A stretch of DNA of 6,522 nucleotides from Thermoleophilia bacterium (GCA_025928435.1 JAICJM010000208.1:1-6522), one strand, 5' to 3'; positions 1 to 5,937 are shown, numbered from the stretch's first letter. Notes: generated from the sequence alone by a model not told the origin. Numbers and translations: made by a program.

Positions 1-911
1 ATCCGCTCGAACTGCTCCGGGACGTGGGCCCGGTCGCGGTCCATCGTCTCCGCCAGCACGAGCCCGATCGTGAGCCCGTGCGGCATGCCGTAGCGCCCGC
101 CCAGGGCCTGGGCGAGCGAGTGCTCGGCGCCGCAGTCCGAGATGTTCATGCACAGGCCGCCGAGCAGGCTCGCGCAGGCCATCTGGGAGCGCGCGTCGTG
201 ATCGGAGCCGTCGCGGACGGCCCGTACCAGCGCCTCGCCGGCCAGCCGGACCGACTCGAGCGCGATCCCGTCGCCGATCGGCGTGCGCACCTTCACGACC
301 ATGGCCGCGATCGCCTGGGCCAGCGCGTCCACGCCCGTGTGGGCGGTGACGGCCGGTGGCAGGACCCAGGTGAGCGCCGGGTCGACCAGCGCGTGCTGGG
401 CCCGCAGGTGGGGGCTGGCGATCCCCGCCTTGCGGTGCGTGGCCTCGTCCGTGATGACGGCGCCGCCGGACACCTCGGAGCCGGTGCCGGCCGTCGTCGG
501 CACGCAGACGAGCGGGATCTGCGGCGGCTCGTACGTCACGCCGCCCCCCGCGAAGCGCAGGTAGGGGCCGCCCTGGCCCGCGACCAGCCGCGCCGCCTTG
601 GCCGTGTCCATGGCCGAGCCGCCCCCGATCGCGACCACGGCATCGCAGCCCGCCCGCGTGAGCGCCTCGGCGGCCTGCTCGACCAGCGCGACCGTCGGCT
701 CCCCGGGCGCCTTCTCGAACGTCGTCGACCCCGAAACCGCGGCGAGCGCGTCGGCGACCCGTGGCACCAGCCCGGCCAGGCCCTCGTCGATCACGATCAG
801 CGGCGCCGTGGCCCCCTCCTCGGCCAGCACCTCGGCCACGTCGGCGGCCACGCCCTCACCGAAGCGGATCTTGACCGGCAGGTGGTTGCCGAACGGCGGA
901 ACGGCGCTCAT
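1..911 (-). CDS. Iron-containing alcohol dehydrogenase family protein, C-terminus cut off by window edge
   Basis: An NAD(P)-linked oxidoreductase of the group III (Fe-type) alcohol dehydrogenase family, expected to interconvert an alcohol and an aldehyde or ketone in the cytoplasm; the substrate cannot be read from the sequence. The first 303 residues are present. The nucleotide-binding motif GGGSAMDTAK is at about residues 96-105, and PTTAGTGSEV at about 138-147. Metal-site positions fall where FucO has them: Asp195, His264 and His278 are present, but the usual second ligand His is Gln199 (codon CAG at 317-315). The segment NISDCGAEHSLAQAL and the following MPHG carry the last two His ligands. 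The ATG at 911-909 is preceded by a good GGAGG site (920-916), which fixes the start. The gene diverges from the ferritin gene. The maleylacetate reductase branch is less likely because the motifs match the main Fe-ADH type. Confidence 0.9.
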   Translation of the reverse strand, partial: MSAVPPFGNHLPVKIRFGEGVAADVAEVLAEEGATAPLIVIDEGLAGLVPRVADALAAVSGSTTFEKAPGEPTVALVEQAAEALTRAGCDAVVAIGGGSAMDTAKAARLVAGQGGPYLRFAGGGVTYEPPQIPLVCVPTTAGTGSEVSGGAVITDEATHRKAGIASPHLRAQHALVDPALTWVLPPAVTAHTGVDALAQAIAAMVVKVRTPIGDGIALESVRLAGEALVRAVRDGSDHDARSQMACASLLGGLCMNISDCGAEHSLAQALGGRYGMPHGLTIGLVLAETMDRDRAHVPEQFER

Positions 912-985
912 GCGTCCTCCAGTGGCTCGCGCACCCGGGGCATCGTGGCGGGTAGGTTACTGCCTCGCCCTTCGCAGGAGGACCC
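912..985. promoter_or_regulatory. Divergent promoter region between the dehydrogenase and ferritin genes
   Basis: This 74-bp gap holds a ribosome binding site for each gene: GGAGG on the minus strand at 920-916, and AGGAGG on the plus strand at 976-981 (4 nt before the ferritin ATG). The heptamer TAGGTTA at 953-959 reads as a -10-like hexamer in both directions, TAGGTT rightward and TAACCT leftward. It would give leaders of roughly 20 nt (ferritin) and 35 nt (dehydrogenase). I see no good -35 on either side, so the ribosome binding sites are firm but the promoter is tentative. No operator palindrome for an iron regulator is evident. Confidence 0.4.
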
Positions 986-1516
986 ATGCCAGAGAGCCGT
1001 TTCGTCGCCGCGCTCACCGAGCAGATCGGATACGAGTTCGGCGCCAGCCAGCAGTACACCGCGATCGCCGTCCACTACGACGACGAGACCCTCCCCCGCC
1101 TCGCGGCGTTCTTCTACCGCCAGGCGCTCGAGGAGCGAAATCACGCGATGATGATGGTGCAGTACCTGCTCGACGCCGGCGAGAAGGTGCGGATCCCGGG
1201 AGTGGATGCGCCCCGGACCGAGTTCGCCGACACCGTCGAGCCGGTGGCGCTCGCGCTCGAGCAGGAGCGGCGCGTGTCGGGCCAGATCAACGCCCTCGCC
1301 GGCCTCGCGCGCGACACGGGCGACTACGCCGGCGAGCAGTTCATGCAGTGGTTCATCAAGGAGCAGGTGGAGGAGGTCGCGAGCATGTCCGACCTGCTCA
1401 AGGTCGTCGAGCGCGCCCGCGAGAACCCGCTCCTGGCCGAGGAGTACCTGGCCCGCGAGACCGCCGCGGAGGCCGCGGACGCCACCGCTCCCGCCGCCGC
1501 GGGAGGCGCGCTCTAG
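986..1516 (+). CDS. Non-heme ferritin (ferroxidase-type iron storage protein)
   Basis: A bacterial ferritin subunit of 176 residues, close to the usual length. The family assembles into a 24-subunit cytoplasmic shell that oxidises Fe(II) and stores it as a ferric mineral. The residues line up with E. coli FtnA numbering without gaps: Glu17, Glu50, His53, Glu94, Gln127 and Glu130 form the di-iron ferroxidase centre. Glu49, Glu126 and Glu129 are also present for the third iron site. There is no mid-helix Met placed as the haem ligand of bacterioferritin that I can identify, so ferritin is preferred over bacterioferritin. The C-terminal tail is Ala-rich and looks disordered. The ATG is preceded by a strong AGGAGG (976-981). 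The next gene starts 2 nt after the stop, so the two are probably one transcript, which suggests a shared stress or iron role for the cupin (inference). Confidence 0.95.
   Translation: MPESRFVAALTEQIGYEFGASQQYTAIAVHYDDETLPRLAAFFYRQALEERNHAMMMVQYLLDAGEKVRIPGVDAPRTEFADTVEPVALALEQERRVSGQINALAGLARDTGDYAGEQFMQWFIKEQVEEVASMSDLLKVVERARENPLLAEEYLARETAAEAADATAPAAAGGAL
1488..1505 (+). promoter_or_regulatory. GC hairpin covering the cupin ribosome binding site
   Basis: A perfect 7-bp stem (CTCCCGC / GCGGGAG) with a 4-nt loop lies in the last codons of the ferritin gene. Its right arm overlaps GGGAGG (1501-1506), the best ribosome binding site for the GTG start at 1519. In mRNA it could hide that site until a ribosome translating ferritin opens it. 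In DNA this GC-rich such stems also arise by chance. Confidence 0.4.
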
Positions 1517-1518
1517 CC

Positions 1519-2061
1519 GTGCCCGTCCCCGAGGCCCGCATGGGCGAGACGGCGGGCGGCCTGGAGCCGCGGACCGACGGCTGGTTCGTCGTCAACACGG
1601 CCGCCGCCGGCTGGTGGCACAACGACGAGTTCGGCCAGAAATGCCGCTTCGAGGCGCGCGAGCGCCCCTTCCCCCAGATCGCGATCAGCCTGGTCGTCCT
1701 GCACCCGGGCAAGCCGAACTGCATGTACCACGGGGAGGAGGTCCAGGAGGACTTCCTCGTGCTCTTTGGGGAGTGCCTGTTGCTGGTCGAGGGCGAGGAG
1801 CGGCGACTGCAGGCGTGGGACTTCGTGCACTGCCCCGCGTGGACGGAGCACGTGTTCGTCGGTGCGGGTGACGGTCCCTGCGCCGTGCTCATGGTGGGCG
1901 CGCGCCCGGACGTCCAGGTCGTGTACCCGGTCTCCGAGCTCGCCCGCCGCCACGGCGCAAGCGTCGAGCGGGAGACGCGCTCGGCGGACGAGGCCTACGC
2001 CGCCGCCCCCGACTCGGAGCGCCGGCGGCCGCAGCGCCTCGGCCTGCCCTGGGAGGGCTAG
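1519..2061 (+). CDS. Single-domain cupin protein, probable metal-binding
   Basis: A small cupin of 180 residues from the GTG at 1519, or 173 from the ATG at 1540. The GTG has GGGAGG 12 nt upstream; the ATG has GAGG 5 nt upstream. Both are usable. Counting from the ATG, cupin motif 1 reads His64-x-Glu66-x3-Glu70-x6-Gly77, so the second His of the usual HxH is Glu. Motif 2 is PAWTEH with His104 and has Trp where Gly is usual. His64, Glu70 and His104 (perhaps with Glu66) could hold one metal. A Trp/His-rich stretch (GWWHNDEF, about 24-31) precedes the barrel. No signal peptide or membrane segment is seen. The family has no firmly known reaction. The position directly behind ferritin hints at an iron or oxidative-stress role, but that is inference. 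Confidence 0.82.
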   Translation: MPVPEARMGETAGGLEPRTDGWFVVNTAAAGWWHNDEFGQKCRFEARERPFPQIAISLVVLHPGKPNCMYHGEEVQEDFLVLFGECLLLVEGEERRLQAWDFVHCPAWTEHVFVGAGDGPCAVLMVGARPDVQVVYPVSELARRHGASVERETRSADEAYAAAPDSERRRPQRLGLPWEG

Positions 2062-3065
2062 AACCCGACCTGGTCGAACGCCGGCAGGGGGCTCTTCGGG
2101 AGGCCGGTCCGTGGACCGCCGGCGTTGTAGGTCCCCGGAGCGACGTCGTTCGGCGTGTCCGGGTAGAAGACGCTCGCGAGCGTCTGGATCTGGCGCCGGC
2201 CGACGCCGAGCTCGAACTGGCCGCCGCCGTACATGCGCACGCCCCGGCTCTCGCACGCCTCGATGCACTCCAGCAGCCGCTCGATCGTGCCGAACCGCGA
2301 CGGCTTGATGTTCAGCCACCGCACCTGGACGGGCAGCGCGTCAACGTCCGCGAGCGAGTGGATCGGCGCGTCGAAGCTCAGCCGGTCCTCGGCGCCCCGC
2401 AGGGCCTCCCGGCACTCGCCCTCGAGCGAGGCGTCCTCGATCACGACCTCGGGGAACTCGGTCGCGACGGTGCGGTAGAGGACCGGGTCGGGCGTCACAT
2501 CGACGGCGGTGCCGTGGTAGTAGGCCTTGAAGTCGAGGACGCGCACGCGCCCCGTCCCCGCCAGGCGGGCGATCAGGTCGGCGTCCCAGGTCTCCTCCGG
2601 GTCGAGCTTGAACTCGAGCGCCGGGTCGACGTCGATCCAGGCACATACGTCCGCGCGGGTGGACGCGACGAACCGCACCGGCCGCGCCTCCCGGCCGAAG
2701 GCGGCGGCCAGCGAGCTGCCGCGCTGCTGCAGCGCCAGGTCGAGGATCGCGCTCTCGAACGCCCACCGGCGGTAGTCGCGGGACGCCTCCATCTCGGGCG
2801 CCGCCGCGAACAGGTCATGGCCGTCGACGGCGGCCGACGCGGTGCGCAGCGTGTGCGCCCCCGCGACCGGCAGCCCCTCGGGGAACCCGTCGTGGTCCGA
2901 ACCGGTGTAGGTGACGTCCTCACCGCGCCCTTGCAGGCCTTTTCCGTTCATCACAACGGTTGTTGTGATGCGGGTGAACCCCGTTGAGACCTCGAGCGAC
3001 GTCCGCTCGATCTCGTAGCCGTCGATGCTGACGGGGGTCTCGGCGATGGCGTCGAAGAGTGGCAC
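2058..3065 (-). CDS. Enolase-superfamily protein (muconate-lactonizing/mandelate racemase-like fold)
   Basis: A 335-residue protein with the layout of an enolase-superfamily enzyme, which abstracts a proton alpha to a carboxylate with help from Mg2+. An N-terminal capping domain (GRGEDVTYTG at about 46-55) precedes a barrel. Candidate active-site residues in order are Lys153 (EFKLD), metal ligands Asp178 (LDFK), Glu210 (VIED) and Asp232 (SFDAP), and Lys254 (NIKPSRFGT). This Lys-Asp-Glu-Asp-Lys order matches the muconate lactonizing subgroup (cycloisomerases, o-succinylbenzoate synthase, dipeptide epimerases). The usual KxK has Glu in place of the first Lys. The substrate is unknown. The GTG at 3065 is chosen because it begins the conserved region and sits 6 nt after a TATGCT hexamer. 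The reading frame stays open upstream to 3248 but would run over the nitrilase. The 3' end shares CTAG with the cupin stop. Confidence 0.85.
   Translation of the reverse strand: MPLFDAIAETPVSIDGYEIERTSLEVSTGFTRITTTVVMNGKGLQGRGEDVTYTGSDHDGFPEGLPVAGAHTLRTASAAVDGHDLFAAAPEMEASRDYRRWAFESAILDLALQQRGSSLAAAFGREARPVRFVASTRADVCAWIDVDPALEFKLDPEETWDADLIARLAGTGRVRVLDFKAYYHGTAVDVTPDPVLYRTVATEFPEVVIEDASLEGECREALRGAEDRLSFDAPIHSLADVDALPVQVRWLNIKPSRFGTIERLLECIEACESRGVRMYGGGQFELGVGRRQIQTLASVFYPDTPNDVAPGTYNAGGPRTGLPKSPLPAFDQVGF
2949..2970. repeat. Perfect 9-bp inverted repeat inside the enolase-like gene
   Basis: CATCACAAC and GTTGTGATG face each other across the 4-nt spacer GGTT. The repeat lies about 95-117 nt into the enolase-like reading frame, over the codons for the beta strand ITTTVVM. 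It is far less GC-rich than its surroundings and resembles a dimeric-repressor operator or a short mRNA hairpin. It could also be a coincidence of the Thr/Val codons. Confidence 0.55.
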
Positions 3066-3077
3066 GGGCCGAGCATA
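3066..3077 (-). promoter_or_regulatory. -10 element of the enolase-like gene, placed for a leaderless mRNA
   Basis: On the minus strand TATGCT (3077-3072) matches the TANNNT pattern, 4 of 6 to consensus, and ends 6 nt before the GTG start at 3065. That places transcription start at or next to the start codon. No purine-rich ribosome binding site lies at the right distance, which fits a leaderless mRNA. No -35 resembling TTGACA is seen. Confidence 0.45.
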
Positions 3078-3090
3078 CCCCGCGCCCCCC

Positions 3091-3119
3091 TTGATCGCGC
3101 ACCGGGCGCGGAGTACGGT
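3091..3119 (+). promoter_or_regulatory. Promoter of the nitrilase remnant, leaderless type
   Basis: TTGATC (3091-3096) and TACGGT (3114-3119) are separated by exactly 17 bp. The -10 ends 6 nt before the GTG at 3126, so the transcript would begin at the start codon. This mirrors the -10 to GTG spacing of the divergent enolase-like gene. The promoter looks intact although the gene is broken. Confidence 0.5.
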
Positions 3120-3125
3120 GGCCGG

Positions 3126-3411
3126 GTGTCCACCTTCCCCACCGTCCGGGTGGCGGTGGTGCAGGCCACCCCGGTCATGCGGGACGGTGATCGTCGAGGC
3201 GGGCCGCGGCCAGATCGTCGCCGGGCCGCTGTACGGCGGTGAGGGCATGCTGATCCACGACTGCGACCTGTGCGTCGACCTGCGGGCGAAGCAGGGCTTC
3301 GACGCCGTCGGCCACTACAGCCGCGAGGACGTGCTGCTCGACGTCCTCGCCGCCTGGCCGGCGGCCTCCGCCGACGGCACGGTCAGCCCGGATCCGGCGC
3401 CGGCGGCGTAG
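3126..3411 (+). pseudogene. Nitrilase (carbon-nitrogen hydrolase) remnant with the catalytic middle deleted
   Basis: From the GTG at 3126 one frame reads VSTFPTVRVAVVQATPVM, the typical start of a nitrilase. From about 3181 a different frame reads GTVIVEAGRGQIVAGPLYGG, then HDCDLCVDLRAKQGFDAVGH and YSRED, the typical C-terminal region. It continues to a stop at 3411. Intact nitrilases are about 300-350 residues and use a Glu-Lys-Cys triad; here roughly 20 plus 76 residues remain and all three catalytic residues are absent. The junction is near 3177-3190. Since the frames differ, the deletion length was not a multiple of three. The original enzyme would have hydrolysed a nitrile to an acid and ammonia. 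The last 29 bp overlap the 3' end of ligB on the other strand. A short expressed C-terminal peptide is possible but would have no nitrilase activity. Confidence 0.85.
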
Positions 3412-4942
3412 CGCCGCCCGCCGCGGCGTGGATCGCGAGGACGGCCGCGAGCGTGTCGGCGTCCCCCGCCCGTTTGTCCGGACGGTGCCGCTTCACCCGG
3501 GCGAAGCGCAGCGCGACGCCGCCGGGGTAGCGGGTGCTGCCCTGGAGGCCGTCGAACGCGATCTCGACCACGAGCTCGGGCCGGACGTGGACGACGTGGC
3601 CCTCGCGGCCCGTCTCCAGCTCGAGCAGGTGCGCCGTCTGCCAGGCCAGCATCCGGTCGGTGAGCCCCTTGAACGTCTTGCCCAGCATCACGAAGCCGCC
3701 GCTCTCCGGGTCGCGGGCGCCGAGGTGCAGGTTGGACAGCACGCCGTGCCGCCGCCCGTGGCCCCACTCCGCGGCCAGGACCACCAGGTCGAGCGTGTGC
3801 ACGGGCTTCACCTTCAGCCAGCCGGCACCGCGGCGGCCGGCCTCGTACGGCTGGGCCAGCGCCTTCACCATCACGCCCTCGTGACCGCGGGCGAGCGCGT
3901 CGGCCGCGAATTCCTCCGCCGCCTCGGGCGCCGGCTCGGAGAGCCGCGGCACCGCCAGGCCCGGCGCGAGCGCAGCGAGCCCCGCCGCCCGCTCCGACCC
4001 GGGCCGGTCGAGCAGGTCGTCGCCGTCCAGGTGGAGGATGTCGAACGCGACCGCCGTCAGCGGCACCGACGCCCGCAGGGCGGCGACGTCGCGGCGCCCC
4101 GCGATCCGGGCCGACGTGATCTGGAACGCCAGCGGGCGCCCGTCGGGCGTCAGCGCGATCGCCTCGCCGTCGAGGATGCAGGCGCTCGCCGGCAGGCGCA
4201 GCGCCGGCTCGACCACCTCCGGCACGCGGGAGGTGATCTCGTCCAGCGTGCGCGTGAACACGGCCACGTCAGACCCGCTCCGGTGCACCTGGATGCGGGC
4301 GCCGTCGAGCTTCCACTCGATCGCGGCCGCCCCCAGCCGCTCGAACGCCGCCGCCACGCTCCCGGCCGTCTGGGCGAGCATCGGCAGCACCGGCCGGCCC
4401 ACCTGCAGCCTGTAGCCGCGCAGGCCCTCGACGCCCTCACGCAAGGCGGTCGCGGCCACATCGCCGAGGTCGCCGCGCAGCATCAGCGCCCGGCGCAGCT
4501 CCGTCGCGGGCACCGCCGCCGCCCGCGCCGCCGCCTCGGCCATCACGCCCTCCCCGGCGCCCTGGCGCACCTCGCCGGCGACCAGGCCGCGCAGGAGTCG
4601 CTGCTCCGGCGCCGTCGCCCGCCCGAACAGCTCGTGCAGGAGCTCGCGCCGCGCGCCCGCCGACCCCGAGCCGGAGAGCGCCGCCATGCGCGCGAACGCG
4701 GCGTCGACCTCGAGCACCCCGAGCGCGGGCTCGGCCGCCGCCTCCGGCAGGTCGCGCAACGAGGCCCAGCCGGCGCCGGTCTGGCGCTGGAGCAGCCGCC
4801 CGGAGAGGAACGCCACGGCGGCCGGCACCTCCGCCGGGTCGAGCTCCGCCAGACACGCCGCCAGGCGGGCGATCTTGGCGCTGCGGCCGGACTCCGCCCG
4901 CACGTCCTCGGACGCCGCAGCGACCTCGGCGAAGGCCGTCAC
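3383..4942 (-). CDS. ligB: ATP-dependent DNA ligase, LigB type
   Basis: A 519-residue ATP-dependent DNA ligase, close in length to mycobacterial LigB (about 507). It seals 3'-OH/5'-phosphate nicks through a lysyl-AMP intermediate. An N-terminal helical DNA-binding domain (about 1-180) is followed by the adenylation domain. That domain carries motif I KLDG with catalytic Lys211, motif III LDGE (257-260), motif IIIa FDILHL (300-305), motif IV EGVMVK (355-360) and motif V WLKVK (375-379). A C-terminal OB-fold ends with RFARVKRHRPDK (motif VI region). All motifs look intact. The GTG at 4942 is chosen because it begins the usual FAEV N-terminus and overlaps the lysR stop as GTGA. The open frame continues upstream to 5809, but only as an antiparallel shadow of lysR. 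Translation is likely coupled to lysR. In bacteria that carry it, LigB is usually accessory to the NAD-dependent LigA; a role in repair is inference. Confidence 0.93.
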   Translation of the reverse strand: MTAFAEVAAASEDVRAESGRSAKIARLAACLAELDPAEVPAAVAFLSGRLLQRQTGAGWASLRDLPEAAAEPALGVLEVDAAFARMAALSGSGSAGARRELLHELFGRATAPEQRLLRGLVAGEVRQGAGEGVMAEAAARAAAVPATELRRALMLRGDLGDVAATALREGVEGLRGYRLQVGRPVLPMLAQTAGSVAAAFERLGAAAIEWKLDGARIQVHRSGSDVAVFTRTLDEITSRVPEVVEPALRLPASACILDGEAIALTPDGRPLAFQITSARIAGRRDVAALRASVPLTAVAFDILHLDGDDLLDRPGSERAAGLAALAPGLAVPRLSEPAPEAAEEFAADALARGHEGVMVKALAQPYEAGRRGAGWLKVKPVHTLDLVVLAAEWGHGRRHGVLSNLHLGARDPESGGFVMLGKTFKGLTDRMLAWQTAHLLELETGREGHVVHVRPELVVEIAFDGLQGSTRYPGGVALRFARVKRHRPDKRAGDADTLAAVLAIHAAAGGATPPAPDPG

Positions 4943-5865
4943 ACCCGCACCCAGCGGCCGCCGATGACCTCGGTGCAGGTGTCGGCGAACGCCGTCGCGG
5001 TGAGGGTCGGCTCCAGGCCGGCCCGGCGGGCGAGCCCGACCTGCGGCGGCGGCGGCCCGCCCCGCAGCGGCAGCGCCCGGATCGGCGTGCCGTCGACGGC
5101 CCGCATCGGCGCCGGGCGGGCGTTCGCGAGCGTGTAGCCGTACCCCCACGCCACCAGGCTGCGCAGGAGCTCGGGGTCTGTCACTCGCCGGGCCACAGCC
5201 GGCTCCAGGGCGGCCGCCCGGAAGAGGCCGAGGAAGTAGTTGCGCGAGAGGGGCAGGTCGAGCAGCAGGAAGGGATCCGCGGCCAGGTCGGCGAGCCGGG
5301 CCGACTCCGCCCCGGCCAGCCGGTGGTCGGCCGGGACGAGCGCGTAGGGCGGCGCGGCCGCCAGCGGCGCGAAGTCGACGGTCGGGTTCAGGCCCAGGTC
5401 GTACGTGATCGCGACCGCGATCGTGCCCTCGCGCAGGCGCGCCAGCAGCTCCCCTTGGTGGGCGGGCACGAGCGTCACAGTCGCCCGCGGCCACCGCCGC
5501 TCGAACGCGCGGCAGACGGCCGGCGCCACCGCGGGCGCGAGCGTCACCAGGCAGCCCACCGGCAGCTCGCCCGAGACCTCGCCCCGGAGCGCGGACGAGC
5601 GCTCGTCCAGCCGGGCCGCGGCGGCCAGGACGTCGCTCGCCTGCGCGAGCAGCTCCCGGCCCGCAGGCGACGGCGTGGCGGCCCGGCGGCGCCCGCGCAC
5701 GAGCAGCTGCACGCCGAGCGTGCGCTCGAGGTCGGCGATCGCCCCGGAGACCGTCGCCTGGGCCAGATGCAGGCGGTTCGCGGCGGCGCCGATGCCGCCG
5801 CCCTCGCACGCGGCCACGAAGCAGGACAGCTGGCGGAGGGTGAAGCGGCCGGCCGGATCGTTCAT
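4939..5865 (-). CDS. LysR-family transcriptional regulator
   Basis: A 308-residue protein of the usual LysR length. The N-terminal winged helix-turn-helix spans about residues 8-67, with the typical AAANRLHLAQATVSGAIADL followed by ERTLGVQLLVR. A linker helix follows, then the periplasmic-binding-protein-like effector domain from about 93 onward (ELPVGCLVTLAPAV). The ATG at 5865 fits the family N-terminus. The 72-bp gap to the divergent HpaB-type remnant contains a T-N11-A box. LysR regulators usually control the gene facing them, so the natural target was probably that monooxygenase, now broken (inference). The stop overlaps the ligB start by 4 nt. The gene itself shows no frameshift or missing segment. 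Effector unknown. Confidence 0.93.
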   Translation of the reverse strand: MNDPAGRFTLRQLSCFVAACEGGGIGAAANRLHLAQATVSGAIADLERTLGVQLLVRGRRRAATPSPAGRELLAQASDVLAAAARLDERSSALRGEVSGELPVGCLVTLAPAVAPAVCRAFERRWPRATVTLVPAHQGELLARLREGTIAVAITYDLGLNPTVDFAPLAAAPPYALVPADHRLAGAESARLADLAADPFLLLDLPLSRNYFLGLFRAAALEPAVARRVTDPELLRSLVAWGYGYTLANARPAPMRAVDGTPIRALPLRGGPPPPQVGLARRAGLEPTLTATAFADTCTEVIGGRWVRV

Positions 5866-5881
5866 CGTCGATTCCGATGAT
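5864..5881. promoter_or_regulatory. Candidate LysR binding site overlapping the lysR start
   Basis: ATCGTCG and CGATGAT form an imperfect inverted repeat (6 of 7 pairs) around ATTC. Within it, ATC-N9-GAT (5864-5878) gives the T-N11-A spacing of LysR-type boxes. It covers the lysR start codon and part of the -10-like TATCAT (minus strand, 5882-5877, 5 of 6 to consensus), so binding there could repress lysR itself. The assignment rests on pattern only. Confidence 0.4.
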
Positions 5882-5901
5882 AGTTGATGCGAAAGCCCGA
5901 T

Positions 5902-5930
5902 TTGACCGATGTAAGCGGGTGGGCGACGCT
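5902..5930 (+). promoter_or_regulatory. Promoter of the HpaB-type remnant
   Basis: TTGACC (5902-5907, 5 of 6 to the -35 consensus) is followed after 17 bp by GACGCT (5925-5930), a weak -10 keeping the A at position 2 and T at position 6. The ATG at 5938 is 7 nt further on, and no ribosome binding site is evident, again fitting a leaderless start. A weak -10 suits a regulator-activated promoter. Confidence 0.4.
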
Positions 5931-5937
5931 CCCCGTC

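Noticed and set aside
24..1151. Long rightward open frame over the dehydrogenase gene
   Set aside because: Arg/His/Ala-rich translation with no recognisable family; it is antisense to a clear Fe-type dehydrogenase and runs into the ferritin gene in another frame. It is a high-GC shadow.
598..1518. Upstream extension of the cupin frame through ferritin
   Set aside because: The translation across ferritin is Arg-rich shadow; the cupin domain begins only after 1519.
3066..3248. Upstream extension of the enolase-like gene
   Set aside because: It would overlap the nitrilase remnant and its promoter and adds no conserved sequence.
3428..5137. 569-residue rightward open frame antisense to ligB
   Set aside because: Low-complexity Arg/His/Gly-rich translation; ligB on the other strand has all ligase motifs. 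An open antisense frame is expected at this GC content.
4943..5809. Upstream extension of the ligB frame to 5809
   Set aside because: The extra ~289 residues lie over lysR in another frame and look compositional; ligases of this type begin at the GTG at 4942.
3383..5865. A DNA repair or end-joining (LigD/Ku-like) cluster around the ligase
   Set aside because: The ligase has no polymerase or nuclease domain and no Ku gene is nearby; the neighbours are metabolic or regulatory.
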